Shown piece after piece: positions 43,220 through 52,483 of a stretch of 64,000 nucleotides of DNA. The position numbers and the translations under genes were made by a program. Numbering within the stretch: position 1 is the first letter of the stretch; each line of letters starts with the position of its first letter. The notes beneath the pieces are model-generated. The model made no database searches and was not told where the DNA came from. It saw only the letters and a program-made list of their open reading frames with translations. The stretch lies in NCBI RefSeq assembly GCF_002860125.1, contig NZ_PGVA01000014.1, positions 218,116-282,115 of the forward strand, in the 5' to 3' direction. The DNA is from Bacillus canaveralius (GTDB lineage: Bacteria; Bacillota; Bacilli; Bacillales; Cytobacillaceae).

Positions 43220-44305
43220 ATGGGTTTTTCTCTGTATATGAACGATTATAAAACCGAAAGAATCTTTTCCTATCTAAGATGGATTTTCTTTGCGATGGCA
43301 ATAACGATATTTTATTTTCCTCCCCTGGCTGAGATTCTCCAATTTGAATCAGGCTCATTTCCGTACCTCGTCGCAGTCGGCGCCACATATATGTTAACAG
43401 CACAGATAGCACTATCTAAAATGAGGCCTGATCATAAGTACTTCCCTTTAATTACAAAAATAGGGATCTTGTTTGATTTTATTGCGCTCTTTTGGCTTTT
43501 ATATTTGACCGGCGGCGTGATGAGCTATCTTTTTCCGATTACTTACCTGTTTGTTATGCATGCGACTATTTATTGGCGTACGAAAGGTTTTTTCATCTCA
43601 AGTGCCTCGGCAACTGCCGGTTATTCCGGAATACTATTAATGGAGATGCCTGTACCTCAACAAGTGTGGTTTGTCTTTTTATTAAATACGGCTTTTGTTT
43701 GGATTGTCGGACTCTTCGGCGCCATGCTTGTGCTAAGGGAACGAAAGCATATTAAGCAAAAAAACATGTATCAGCAGCTTGTTGTTACCGATTATTTAAC
43801 AGGACTGTATAATCATCGCCACTTCCAGGAGCATATACGTCATTTGAGGGAGAAGTCGATTCCCTTTTCACTTATAATGGGTGATATTGACCATTTCAAG
43901 TCGGTAAATGACCGGTATGGCCATTTAGTGGGAGATGAAGTACTCCGGGAAATCGGCAAAATGATGAATGATTTTGCATTAAAATATGACGGACAAGCAT
44001 TTCGTTATGGAGGCGAGGAATTCGCTCTTGTACTCCGCAACCAGAAGACAGAACAGCTGCAGCAATTTTTTACAGAGTTTTATGAATACTTAAACAAGAA
44101 AAAATTCACAAATAGTTGTCTGAAAATTACGATGAGTTTTGGCATTGCTGGCAGCAAACAGGCACAGACAAGCGAAGATGTCATATCCGAAGCAGATAAG
44201 CTTTTATATATAGCGAAGAGAAATGGTAAAAACCAGGCCCGTTTTGATTGCGGTACTGCCTTCTGCAATTCCAGCCCACTCCCGACAGAAGCCATTTCAA
44301 GTTAA
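43220..44305 (+). CDS. Membrane diguanylate cyclase (GGDEF)
   Basis: Predicted cyclic-di-GMP synthase. 361 residues: about six N-terminal membrane helices (20-175), a short coiled linker (RERKHIKQKNMYQQL), then a GGDEF domain with DYLTGLYNHRHF, DIDHFKSVND and active site YGGEEFALVL (GGEEF is an accepted variant). No EAL or HD-GYP domain is attached, and I see no RxxD inhibitory site five residues upstream. It stands alone between terminators and is not in the B. subtilis version of this locus, so it is an addition. AAGAGGGT precedes the ATG. Confidence 0.9.
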   Translation: MGFSLYMNDYKTERIFSYLRWIFFAMAITIFYFPPLAEILQFESGSFPYLVAVGATYMLTAQIALSKMRPDHKYFPLITKIGILFDFIALFWLLYLTGGVMSYLFPITYLFVMHATIYWRTKGFFISSASATAGYSGILLMEMPVPQQVWFVFLLNTAFVWIVGLFGAMLVLRERKHIKQKNMYQQLVVTDYLTGLYNHRHFQEHIRHLREKSIPFSLIMGDIDHFKSVNDRYGHLVGDEVLREIGKMMNDFALKYDGQAFRYGGEEFALVLRNQKTEQLQQFFTEFYEYLNKKKFTNSCLKITMSFGIAGSKQAQTSEDVISEADKLLYIAKRNGKNQARFDCGTAFCNSSPLPTEAISS

Positions 44306-44307
44306 CA

Positions 44308-44335
44308 GCCTCCATTAACGGGGGCTTTATTTATT
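44308..44335 (+). terminator. Intrinsic terminator after the GGDEF gene
   Basis: AGCCTCC / GGGGGCT (one wobble) with ATTAAC loop, then TTTATTTATTT. Confidence 0.7.
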
Positions 44336-44519
44336 TCATCATAATAATATTATGTAAACACCCCCTTGAAAAAGAAATGAAATGATCTGCCCGGAAGCTA
44401 AGTATAATGTAAAAAGTCTAAATTCTGGTACTATAAGAAAGAATAGCCTTCAAATTAAAGGATATGATAGAAAATAACCGCTCGACTGAAAAAAAGTGTT
44501 TGGTAAGGGAGGAATTATG

Positions 44520-45812
44520 ATGGCTATAATATCTGAAGCCATGAAGAAAATGAAAGGCTACAAACTGCATATTGTCAAAACAGGAAAATATAAAACGAAT
44601 ACAATCGTTTGGAAAATGAAGGCACCTTTAAATGAGGATGATGCAACTTTTAGAGCAATCCTGCCTTACGTTCTTCAAAGCAGTTCAGACCGCTATCCTT
44701 CGACAACCGCTCTCCGTTCATATTTAGATGAACTTTATGGGGCAACCCTTTTTGTCGATCTCGCAAAAAAGGGTGAATATCATATTATCAGCTTCTCTAT
44801 CGAAGTCGCCAACGAGAAGTTTTTGAGCGACCCGGCCCCATTACTGAAAAAAGCATTTGAGTTTTTCGCAGAAATCCTCCGAAACCCGCATGCAAACGGG
44901 CAAGCATTCGATAAGGAGACAGTTGACAAAGAGAAACGGACGTTAAAGCAGCGGATTCAAGCAGTTTACGATGACAAAATGAGATATTCTAACTTCAGGC
45001 TTGTTGAGGAAATGTGTAAAGGCGAACCGTACGCTATTCCTGTAAACGGCGAACTTGAAAAAGTCGATGATATTAATGCGAAAAATTTATATGAATATTA
45101 TGAAAGAGCTTTTTCAGAAGATGAACTTGATCTTTATGTAATCGGCGATATTGTCGAGGATGAAGTAATTGAAATCGCTGATAGCCTCTTGCAATTTAAC
45201 GAGCGCGAGCCCCAGGTCTCAGCGTCGTACATACCAGAAAAAAAGCCAGAGGTTCATGAAGTAATCGAGGAGCAGGATGTCAAGCAAGGCAAATTGAATA
45301 TCGGATACCGCACAAACATCACATATGGGGATGCTGATTATTATGCCCTGCAATTGTTCAACGGTATTTTTGGCGGCTTTTCACACTCGAAGCTGTTTAT
45401 TAATGTCCGCGAAAAAGCGAGTCTTGCCTATTATGCGGCAAGCCGGCTAGAAAGCCACAAAGGATTGCTGATGGTGATGTCGGGAATAGACAGGAAAAAT
45501 TATCAGCAGGCAGTCACGATTATTAAGGAACAAATGGAAGCAATGAAAAACGGCGATTTTACGGAGCCTGAAATTGAACAGACGAAGGCCGTAACAATCA
45601 ACCAGATGCTTGAAACGATTGACACAGCCCGGGGCCTTGTCGAGGTGTTCTACCATAGTGTTGTTGCCGGTACCCTTGTGGACCTCGACGAATGGCTCGA
45701 AAACACAAGGCAAGTGTCGAAGGAAGATATCGTTGCGGCCGCACAAAAAGTCGATCTTGATACGATCTATTTTTTAACGGGAATGGAGGTTGGAAAAAGT
45801 GAAGAAAATTAA
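44520..45812 (+). CDS. ymfF: M16 peptidase-like protein YmfF (no zinc motif)
   Basis: 430-residue M16-fold protein, YmfF in B. subtilis. The HxxEH zinc site is absent: the corresponding region reads ILPYVLQSSSDRYPS. The second half keeps the substrate-side GGFSHSKLFINVREKASLAYY. It should therefore be the non-catalytic partner of the adjacent YmfH, like the two-subunit M16 enzymes. I use 44520, seven bases after AGGGAGG; the ATG at 44517 is possible. Confidence 0.88.
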   Translation: MAIISEAMKKMKGYKLHIVKTGKYKTNTIVWKMKAPLNEDDATFRAILPYVLQSSSDRYPSTTALRSYLDELYGATLFVDLAKKGEYHIISFSIEVANEKFLSDPAPLLKKAFEFFAEILRNPHANGQAFDKETVDKEKRTLKQRIQAVYDDKMRYSNFRLVEEMCKGEPYAIPVNGELEKVDDINAKNLYEYYERAFSEDELDLYVIGDIVEDEVIEIADSLLQFNEREPQVSASYIPEKKPEVHEVIEEQDVKQGKLNIGYRTNITYGDADYYALQLFNGIFGGFSHSKLFINVREKASLAYYAASRLESHKGLLMVMSGIDRKNYQQAVTIIKEQMEAMKNGDFTEPEIEQTKAVTINQMLETIDTARGLVEVFYHSVVAGTLVDLDEWLENTRQVSKEDIVAAAQKVDLDTIYFLTGMEVGKSEEN

Positions 45813-47091
45813 ATTTGACCAGCTCCAGGAAGAGCTTTTTTATGAAAAGCTTGAGAATGGGCTTAATGTATATATTCTCCCTAAGCCAGGATTTAATAAA
45901 ACCTATGCTACGTTTACAACGAATTACGGGTCGATCGATAACCATTTTCAGCCTCTTGATAAAGATGAAGTGATCGAGGTTCCGGATGGCATTGCCCACT
46001 TTTTGGAGCATAAGCTTTTTGAGAAGGAAGACGGGGATGTGTTCCAGCAATTTAGTCGCCAGGGTGCATCAGCAAACGCGTTTACATCTTTTACACGAAC
46101 AGCGTATCTGTTTTCGAGTACGTCGAATGTGCAAGAAAACCTCGAAACGTTAATCGATTTTGTCCAGGATCCTTATTTTACTGAGAAAACAGTTGAGAAA
46201 GAAAAAGGCATTATCGGCCAGGAAATCACCATGTATGAAGACAATCCCGATTGGCGTTTATACTTTGGCCTTATTGAAAATTTGTACAAAAACCATCCTG
46301 TTAAGATTGATATTGCAGGAACAGTTGAATCAATTTCCGAAATTACACAGGATATGCTCTATGAATGCTATAAAACCTTTTATCACCCGAGCAACATGCT
46401 GCTGTTTGTAACAGGGCCGGTCGATCCTGAGCGGATCATGAACCAGGTCAAGGAGAATCAGGCTAAAAAGCAGTATGATGACCAGCCGGAAATCAAGCGC
46501 CAGCTTGCCGAAGAACCGGCCGAAGCTGCGGTCAAAAAGCAAGTCCTAAAAATGAATGTGCAAACATCGAAATGCTTATTCGGAATCAAAGCTCCGGATC
46601 CAAACGAAAGCGGTGCTGAACTGCTGAAAAATGAGTTAACCATCAATGTTATCCTCGATATCTTGTTCAGTAAAAGCTCCGAACGATACAGCGAGCTATA
46701 CAATGAAGGACTGATTGATGAAACATTTTCCTATGATTATACACAGGAACAGGGCTTTGGTTTTGCGATGGTAGGCGGGGATACGAATGATCCTGAACGT
46801 CTTTCTGAGCGCATTGCGGAAATATTGGCAGAAGGAAAAAGAGGCATCGTCTTTACGGAAGAAAATCTCGGCAGAGCGAAAAAGAAGAAAATCGGTGCTT
46901 TTCTTCGTGCGGTTAACTCCCCTGAATATATCGCCAATCAATTTACGCGTTATGCCTTTAACGATATGAATTTATTTGATGTCGTTCCGACGCTTGAGAG
47001 TATTTCGTTGGAAGATGTCAAAGCTACTGCAAACCGATTCATCTCTGATGACCGGTTCAGTGTCTGCCAGGTGATTCCGAAAAACAAATAA
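45799..47091 (+). CDS. ymfH: M16 zinc metallopeptidase YmfH
   Basis: 430-residue catalytic M16 peptidase, YmfH in B. subtilis. Complete inverted zinc motif HFLEH (about 60-64) plus the distal Glu in EKEKGIIGQEITMYED. GTG start at 45799 has GGAGGT eight bases upstream and overlaps the ymfF 3' end by 14 bases, which fits a co-translated heterodimer. Substrate unknown. Confidence 0.9.
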   Translation: MKKIKFDQLQEELFYEKLENGLNVYILPKPGFNKTYATFTTNYGSIDNHFQPLDKDEVIEVPDGIAHFLEHKLFEKEDGDVFQQFSRQGASANAFTSFTRTAYLFSSTSNVQENLETLIDFVQDPYFTEKTVEKEKGIIGQEITMYEDNPDWRLYFGLIENLYKNHPVKIDIAGTVESISEITQDMLYECYKTFYHPSNMLLFVTGPVDPERIMNQVKENQAKKQYDDQPEIKRQLAEEPAEAAVKKQVLKMNVQTSKCLFGIKAPDPNESGAELLKNELTINVILDILFSKSSERYSELYNEGLIDETFSYDYTQEQGFGFAMVGGDTNDPERLSERIAEILAEGKRGIVFTEENLGRAKKKKIGAFLRAVNSPEYIANQFTRYAFNDMNLFDVVPTLESISLEDVKATANRFISDDRFSVCQVIPKNK

Positions 47092-47100
47092 TGAAGTCTG

Positions 47101-47129
47101 AAAAAAGTACCATTTCGGTACTTTTTTTT
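47101..47129 (+). terminator. Intrinsic terminator after ymfH
   Basis: AAAAAGTACC / GGTACTTTTT stem with ATTTC loop and T-run. Confidence 0.9.
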
Positions 47130-47164
47130 ATATGATTCATACGAATCCTCCTGGTTTATCAATA

Positions 47165-47208
47165 CAATTTAACTCGTTTTTCGGTTTGGCTTAATACTTT
47201 GTGAATTT
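47165..47208 (-). repeat. Dispersed repeat copy 3 (inverted)
   Basis: On the minus strand it reads AAATTCACAAAGTATTAAG, then CCAAACCGAAAAACGAG, matching copies 1 and 2 at most positions. It lies between the ymfH terminator and the ymfI promoter, overlapping the latter's -35 by three bases. Confidence 0.7.
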
Positions 47209-47234
47209 ACTCAATAGATAAAAAACTGTATGAT
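47206..47234 (+). promoter_or_regulatory. Candidate sigma-A promoter of ymfI
   Basis: TTTACT (47206-47211), 17-base spacer, TATGAT (47229-47234), about 37 bases before the ymfI start. Confidence 0.5.
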
Positions 47235-47270
47235 AAAGGGCATATACTGAAATTGTACGGAGTGGAGTGC

Positions 47271-47993
47271 ATGGGAAAATTCATATTAATTACCGGGGCA
47301 AGCGGCGGTATCGGGAGCGCGATTGCAAAAAAATTGGCAAAGAACGGTTATTCACTCTATTTGCATTACCATCGCAATACAGTGGGTATTAAACAGCTGA
47401 TGAGCGAACTGAATGAACTCGAAGGGGAGTATATTCCGATTCAAGCTGACCTTTCGTCTCCGTCCGGCTATAAAAAAATTGCTTCTTCGGTCTTTTCACT
47501 TGATGCAATCATTCATAATAGCGGCAACAGCCATTCTGGCATGCTGATTGATCTTGATGAACAATCCGCCGAGGAACTGGTCCGCATTCACGTAACATCG
47601 CCGCTTTTGCTTACAAAGGAACTGCTTCCGAAGCTGCACAGTAAAAAAGGCGGCAACATCATCGTCATTTCTTCGATATGGGGGCAAACCGGCTCAGCAT
47701 TTGAAGTTGCTTACTCTGCTGTGAAAGGGGCACAGATCAGCTTTGTAAAAGCATTGAGCAAGGAACTGGCCCGGACTGGGATCAGAGTCAACGGGATCGC
47801 GCCGGGCGCGATCGATACGAGGATGCTTGACAGCCTCACTGAAGCAGAAATGGATGAACTGGCAAATGAAATTCCAATCGGCCGACTCGGAAATCCGGAG
47901 GAGGTCGCGAATTCAGTTGCTTTCTTTCTGTCAGATCAAGCCACTTACATAACCGGCCAAATACTAGGTGTCAACGGCGGTTGGTATACTTAA
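47271..47993 (+). CDS. ymfI: SDR family oxidoreductase YmfI
   Basis: 240-residue classical short-chain dehydrogenase/reductase, YmfI in B. subtilis. Features: TGASGGIG cofactor loop, NSG strand (in place of NNAG), catalytic Ser in ISSIWG, YSAVK (Tyr/Lys), and the C-terminal GQILGVNGGW. It resembles 3-oxoacyl-ACP reductases but the substrate is unknown. ATG at 47271 has GGAGTGGAG upstream; the in-frame ATG at 47253 overlaps the region before it. Confidence 0.9.
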   Translation: MGKFILITGASGGIGSAIAKKLAKNGYSLYLHYHRNTVGIKQLMSELNELEGEYIPIQADLSSPSGYKKIASSVFSLDAIIHNSGNSHSGMLIDLDEQSAEELVRIHVTSPLLLTKELLPKLHSKKGGNIIVISSIWGQTGSAFEVAYSAVKGAQISFVKALSKELARTGIRVNGIAPGAIDTRMLDSLTEAEMDELANEIPIGRLGNPEEVANSVAFFLSDQATYITGQILGVNGGWYT

Positions 47994-48063
47994 AAATTTC
48001 ATGCATATTTTCATCCTTGTAAATCCAAAATAACCATGTATTTATGAAAAGGAGGATGAAAAA

Positions 48064-48327
48064 ATGTCTATATTAGAAAGCTGGGACCAATGGAAAAGTT
48101 TTTTAGGTAATCGCCTCCAACATGCCCAAAATGAGGGGATGAACGATGAAACGATCAGTAACCTTGCCTATGAAATTGGTGGTTACCTTTCTGAGAACGT
48201 TGACCCTAAAAATGAGCAGGAAAGAGTTCTTGCTGATCTTTGGTCGGTTGCAAGTCGTGAAGAACAGCATGCGATTGCCAGTATGATGACCAAGCTCGTT
48301 CAAAATAACGGATCTGGACAACAATAA
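48064..48327 (+). CDS. ymfJ: DUF3243 family protein YmfJ
   Basis: 87-residue DUF3243 protein, YmfJ in B. subtilis; function unknown. Predicted all-helical and soluble, with WDQWKSFLGNRLQHAQNEGM near the N-terminus and the WSVASREEQHAIASMMTKL helix. Strong AAGGAGG site. Terminator follows. Confidence 0.85.
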   Translation: MSILESWDQWKSFLGNRLQHAQNEGMNDETISNLAYEIGGYLSENVDPKNEQERVLADLWSVASREEQHAIASMMTKLVQNNGSGQQ

Positions 48328-48333
48328 TTGATG

Positions 48334-48371
48334 AAACAGCCCTTGCCTTAACCGGCAAGGGCTGTTTTCTT
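48334..48371 (+). terminator. Intrinsic terminator after ymfJ
   Basis: ACAGCCCTTGCC / GGCAAGGGCTGT perfect 12-bp stem, TTAACC loop, TTTTCTTTT tail. Confidence 0.92.
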
Positions 48372-48536
48372 TTAACAATACTTCGGAGCTTGTCCAGTCC
48401 CGAAAGCATTCATTTTGCCTGTTAAGGAAAAGTTATGCTTGTTTTTCCTTTCATCTTCTGGAAAAATAATTTATGATAGAATCGGGATAAAAATTTTGCA
48501 GGAATTTGTCAAATGGTTATCGTGTGGGAGGTTTTT

Positions 48537-49328
48537 ATGGATAAAACCGAATGGTATTTAGAATATGAAATACAAAAAAACCGTCCTGGTTTGCTTGGCG
48601 ACATCTCGTCTTTGCTCGGTATGCTCTCAATCAATATTGTCACGATTAATGGCGTAGATGAAGGCAGGCGCGGATTACTGATTCTTGCAAAGGACCATGA
48701 ACAAATTGTGCGGCTTGAGTCTATTTTAAATACGATGGATACAATAAAAGTAATTAAGCTTAGGGAACCAAAGCTCCGGGATCGCCTGGCTGTCCGGCAT
48801 GGCCGATACATCCAGCGTGATGCCGATGATAAAAAAACATTCCGCTTTATCAGGAATGAACTTGGCATTCTTGTTGATTTTATGGCAGAATTGTTTAAGC
48901 AGGATGGTCATAAGCTGATCGGCATCCGGGGAATGCCACGTGTCGGCAAAACGGAATCAATCGTGGCTTCCAGTGTGTGTGCCAATAAACGATGGCTGTT
49001 TGTTTCCTCGACTTTGCTGAAGCAAACGATTCGTAATCAACTGATTGAAGATGAGTATAATGAAAACAATTTATTTATTATTGATGGCATAGTCTCGACG
49101 AGAAGAGCAAATGAACGGCATTGGCAGCTTGTCAGGGAAATCATGCGCCTCAACGCTGTAAAAGTAGTTGAGCACCCGGACGTGTTTGTGCAGAATTCTG
49201 AATATACTCTTGAAGATTTTGATTATATTATTGAATTGCGCAATGATCCTGATGAAGAGATCACATACGAACTTGAACATAAAAACAGCATGTTCTCTGA
49301 TTCTGAATTTGGTGGCTTTGATTTTTAA
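48537..49328 (+). CDS. ymfK: DUF3388 family protein YmfK
   Basis: 263-residue protein, YmfK in B. subtilis. The N-terminal 80 residues look like an ACT-type domain (WYLEYEIQKNRPGLLGDISS, hydrophobic core NIVTINGVDEG). The C-terminal half has a P-loop-like GMPRVGKTES at about 145 and FIIDG, so nucleotide binding is possible. Function is unknown. ATG at 48537 has GGGAGG upstream. Confidence 0.82.
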   Translation: MDKTEWYLEYEIQKNRPGLLGDISSLLGMLSINIVTINGVDEGRRGLLILAKDHEQIVRLESILNTMDTIKVIKLREPKLRDRLAVRHGRYIQRDADDKKTFRFIRNELGILVDFMAELFKQDGHKLIGIRGMPRVGKTESIVASSVCANKRWLFVSSTLLKQTIRNQLIEDEYNENNLFIIDGIVSTRRANERHWQLVREIMRLNAVKVVEHPDVFVQNSEYTLEDFDYIIELRNDPDEEITYELEHKNSMFSDSEFGGFDF

Positions 49329-49347
49329 ACGTATGGAAGGTGTTATT

Positions 49348-50280
49348 GTGACTGAACTAGGCAATAGATTAAAAGAAGCACGTGAAGCAAAAGGCATGAG
49401 CCTTGACGAGCTGCAAACGGCGACTAAAATTCAAAAACGATATTTAAAAGGCATTGAAGAAGGAAATTACGAAATGATGCCTGGCCAATTTTACGTACGA
49501 GCTTTTATCAGGCAGTATGCAGAAGCAGTCGGCATTGAACCGGAAGAGCTCTATGAGCAATATAAAAACGATATTCCTGCAGCACATAATGAAGATATTA
49601 CAGAAAAAATTTCAAGGGTGCAAACGCGGAAAAACATTTCAGACAATAGCTCAAAGATTCTTGATTTGCTGCCGAAAATATTGATAGGCATTTTTGTGAT
49701 TGGGGCAATTGTCCTTATCTGGTACCTCGTCCTCGAAAACAAGGATCAAGGAGCAGATGAACCTGTTAATGAAGAGGATACGACGATTAATTATGAGCAG
49801 CCGGATAGCGTCGATAAAGAGTCAGAGAAAAATAAAGATAATGAAAAAAATGAAAACACAGAGGATAAGCAGAAAGAAGAGGATTCAGACAAAGCTGACG
49901 ACTCCGCAAGCAATGGAGAAGGTCAAGTGGAGGAAGCTCCTGCCCAGCAAATCTCTGTTGTTGAAGCCAGTGGAAGAAATACCACTTACCAGTTAACAAA
50001 CGCCAAAACATTCAATTTGAGAGTGGCGGCGACCGGTGCGAATACGTGGGTCAACATCACAAACGGCAAAGGGCATTCTTTCTATCAAGGGACACTTTCT
50101 CCAACAGGGACGAACAGCCAAACAGTTGATCTGTCACAAGAAACGGAAGCAGTGATCGTGATTGGAAATTCTGCGAATACTGAAATCTTCGTGAATGATC
50201 AAAAGGTAGAGTTTGCTGTCTTGCCATCAGAATCGGTACGCCAGGATATTACAATTCGAAAAGTACCGGCAAACGAATAG
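49348..50280 (+). CDS. rodZ: Cytoskeletal/cell-shape protein RodZ (YmfM)
   Basis: Single-pass membrane protein linking MreB to wall synthesis. 310 residues: N-terminal helix-turn-helix domain (LGNRLKEAREAKGMSLDEL; about 1-75), membrane helix at about 115-135 (ILIGIFVIGAIVLIWYLVL), a low-complexity E/D/K/N stretch (about 140-200), then a DUF4115 beta domain. GTG at 49348 with GAAGGTG is the likely start; the preceding in-frame ATG at 49333 lies before that site. Confidence 0.9.
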   Translation: MTELGNRLKEAREAKGMSLDELQTATKIQKRYLKGIEEGNYEMMPGQFYVRAFIRQYAEAVGIEPEELYEQYKNDIPAAHNEDITEKISRVQTRKNISDNSSKILDLLPKILIGIFVIGAIVLIWYLVLENKDQGADEPVNEEDTTINYEQPDSVDKESEKNKDNEKNENTEDKQKEEDSDKADDSASNGEGQVEEAPAQQISVVEASGRNTTYQLTNAKTFNLRVAATGANTWVNITNGKGHSFYQGTLSPTGTNSQTVDLSQETEAVIVIGNSANTEIFVNDQKVEFAVLPSESVRQDITIRKVPANE

Positions 50281-50303
50281 TCATCTGCAAGATGGCTATT
50301 TTC
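50279..50303 (+). terminator. Weak terminator after rodZ
   Basis: AGTCATCT / AGATGGCT (one wobble) with GCA loop, then ATTTTCC. Overlaps the rodZ stop. Confidence 0.55.
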
Positions 50304-50375
50304 CTTTACATATTGTTTTAATTCCCGGGTTGAATGAGCCTGGGCGCTTTTTAGATACTATTTTGGAGGTATATC

Positions 50376-50954
50376 ATGAATCTGCCTAATAAAATTACCA
50401 TTTCAAGAATATTGCTTATTCCAGTATTTCTTATTGTGATGCTGGCACCCTTTGATTGGGGGAACATGTCCTTTATCGGAGCAGAACTACCTGTAACCCA
50501 TTTTATCGGTGCGATAATTTTTATCATTGCTTCCACAACCGATTGGATCGACGGCTACTATGCCCGAAAATACGACCTTGTTACCAATTTGGGCAAGTTC
50601 CTTGATCCGCTCGCCGATAAATTGCTCGTTTCGGCTGCTTTAATCGTGCTCGTCGATCTGGAGCTTGCAGCCTCCTGGATTGTCATCGTGATTATCAGCC
50701 GTGAATTTGCGGTTACCGGCCTGCGGCTTGTCCTTGCTGGAGAAGGAGAGGTAGTAGCTGCCAACAGGCTGGGAAAAATCAAAACATGGACGCAAATTAT
50801 TGCGATTTCAGCCCTGCTTCTCCACAATGCGATATTTGAACTTGTCTCGATACCGTTTGACCAATTGGCCCTGTGGGTCGCCATGTTTTTTACGATTTGG
50901 TCCGGATGGGATTATTTCGCCAAAAACAAGCGTGCTTTTCTTAATTCAAAATAA
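50376..50954 (+). CDS. pgsA: Phosphatidylglycerophosphate synthase
   Basis: Makes PGP from CDP-diacylglycerol and glycerol 3-phosphate in the membrane. 192 residues with the CDP-alcohol phosphotransferase signature DG-x2-AR-x8-G-x3-D-x3-D seen as WIDGYYARKYDLVTNLGKFL followed by DPLADK. Ribosome site GGAGGT upstream. Uses the product of cdsA. Confidence 0.96.
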   Translation: MNLPNKITISRILLIPVFLIVMLAPFDWGNMSFIGAELPVTHFIGAIIFIIASTTDWIDGYYARKYDLVTNLGKFLDPLADKLLVSAALIVLVDLELAASWIVIVIISREFAVTGLRLVLAGEGEVVAANRLGKIKTWTQIIAISALLLHNAIFELVSIPFDQLALWVAMFFTIWSGWDYFAKNKRAFLNSK

Positions 50955-50980
50955 TCGGGGCGCTTTAGGAGGGCAGATTG

Positions 50981-52231
50981 ATGAATGCAGAAATTATTGC
51001 AGTCGGATCCGAACTGCTGCTTGGTCAAATTGTCAATACAAATGCGCGCTTTATCTCAAGGCAGCTCGCCGACATGGGCATCAATGTTTTTTACCATACC
51101 GTTGTCGGGGATAATCCAGCCCGTCTTGAAGCTGTTATCAAGATAGCTGAAAGCCGTTCGCAATTAATTATTTTTACGGGCGGTCTCGGCCCGACGAAAG
51201 ACGATTTAACAAAGGAAACGATTGCCAGACATTTACAGAAAAACCTCGTTACCGATGAGGAAGCCCTCCGTTCGATCGAGCAATATTTTGAACGCACAAA
51301 TCGAGTGATGACGGATAATAACCGAAAGCAGGCTCTTATTCTTGAAGACTCTCAAGTGTTGAAAAATGATCACGGAATGGCACCTGGCATGGTTCTTTCA
51401 ACGAAAAATCATACGTATATGCTGCTGCCGGGCCCCCCGAAGGAAATGGAACCGATGTTTCTGAAATACGGGAATGCGGTTTTGCTTGGCAAAGCGGCTT
51501 CACAAAAAGTAATTGCTTCAAGGGTATTGCGTTTTTTCGGAATTGGCGAATCGCTTCTTGAAACAGAACTTGAAGACTTAATCGAAGCGCAGACGAACCC
51601 GACGATTGCTCCCCTTGCCTCCGACGGGGAATGCAGCATCAGGCTGACAGCAAGTGCTGCCTCTTTTGATGTTGCCCAATTGCTATTGGATGAAATGGAG
51701 GAAAAAGTGCTCGCCCGTGCCGGAGAATTTTTTTATGGTTATGATGAGACATCGCTTATGAAGGAATTGACGAAAACTTTGAAGGACAAGGGCTTAACAA
51801 TTGCCTGCGCCGAGAGCTTAACAGGAGGGATGTTCCAGCAGGAGCTTACCTCTTATCCGGGAGCCGGGGCTATCTTAAAGGGCGGTGTTGTTTGTTATAC
51901 GAACACGGCCAAAACGGATGTGCTTCAAGTCAGCAAGGAAACGATTGACAAGCACGGCGCGGTTAGCCGGGCCTGTGCCGGGGAACTGGCCGAAAATGCA
52001 GCAAACATTTTCGAATCTGACCTCGGAATCAGCTTTACTGGAGTGGCAGGTCCTGATGAGTCCGAAGGAAAACCGGTCGGAACGGTCTATATTGGCATTT
52101 CTGTCAAAGGAACACCGGCAGTTGTTGAAAAAATGCAATTTGGCGGCGGCAGAGAAGCAAATCGCATTCGCGCTGTCAAATATGGCTGCCACTTGCTATT
52201 AAAGCTTCTCGCTAATTCACAGAGTGCTTAA
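50981..52231 (+). CDS. cinA: CinA family protein (competence/damage-inducible)
   Basis: 416 residues: N-terminal MoaB/MogA-like domain ([28 protein letters not shown]) and C-terminal PncC-like nicotinamide-nucleotide amidase domain ([29 protein letters not shown]). Probably deamidates NMN in pyridine nucleotide recycling; in B. subtilis it is induced in competence with recA. ATG at 50981 is seven bases after AGGAGGG. Confidence 0.94.
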   Translation: MNAEIIAVGSELLLGQIVNTNARFISRQLADMGINVFYHTVVGDNPARLEAVIKIAESRSQLIIFTGGLGPTKDDLTKETIARHLQKNLVTDEEALRSIEQYFERTNRVMTDNNRKQALILEDSQVLKNDHGMAPGMVLSTKNHTYMLLPGPPKEMEPMFLKYGNAVLLGKAASQKVIASRVLRFFGIGESLLETELEDLIEAQTNPTIAPLASDGECSIRLTASAASFDVAQLLLDEMEEKVLARAGEFFYGYDETSLMKELTKTLKDKGLTIACAESLTGGMFQQELTSYPGAGAILKGGVVCYTNTAKTDVLQVSKETIDKHGAVSRACAGELAENAANIFESDLGISFTGVAGPDESEGKPVGTVYIGISVKGTPAVVEKMQFGGGREANRIRAVKYGCHLLLKLLANSQSA

Positions 52232-52250
52232 CAAAGCGCTCTGCTTTTTA
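52220..52250 (+). terminator. Intrinsic terminator between cinA and recA
   Basis: CAGAGTGC / GCGCTCTG (one wobble) around TTAACAAA, then CTTTTTA. Overlaps the cinA stop. Confidence 0.7.
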
Positions 52251-52361
52251 ATTTCAGAATATGAGTAAAAAAGTTTATTTTTTACGCTTTATTAACTCGA
52301 AAATAGGGAAGTTTCTTGATATAACGACTATTTCTTGATATCTTTAGTGATAGAAAAAAAC

Positions 52362-52375
52362 CGAATAAACGTTCG
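52362..52375 (+). promoter_or_regulatory. LexA (DinR) box of recA
   Basis: CGAATAAACGTTCG matches the Bacillus SOS consensus CGAACRNRYGTTCG at all but position 5. As I recall, the B. subtilis recA box carries the same T at that position. It ends 9 bases before the -35 of recA. Confidence 0.8.
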
Positions 52376-52384
52376 ATTTTTTTC

Positions 52385-52413
52385 TAGACAAAACATAAAA
52401 AAACATTTATAGT
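52385..52413 (+). promoter_or_regulatory. Sigma-A promoter of recA
   Basis: TAGACA (52385-52390), 17-base spacer, TATAGT (52408-52413). The LexA box lies immediately upstream, so repression probably blocks RNA polymerase access here. Confidence 0.7.
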
Positions 52414-52483
52414 TAGAGATAGGTTCTGTGAGATGAGACAGAAAACGAATCCGATTCGTTAACAATAAAGGAGGAAATACTTA

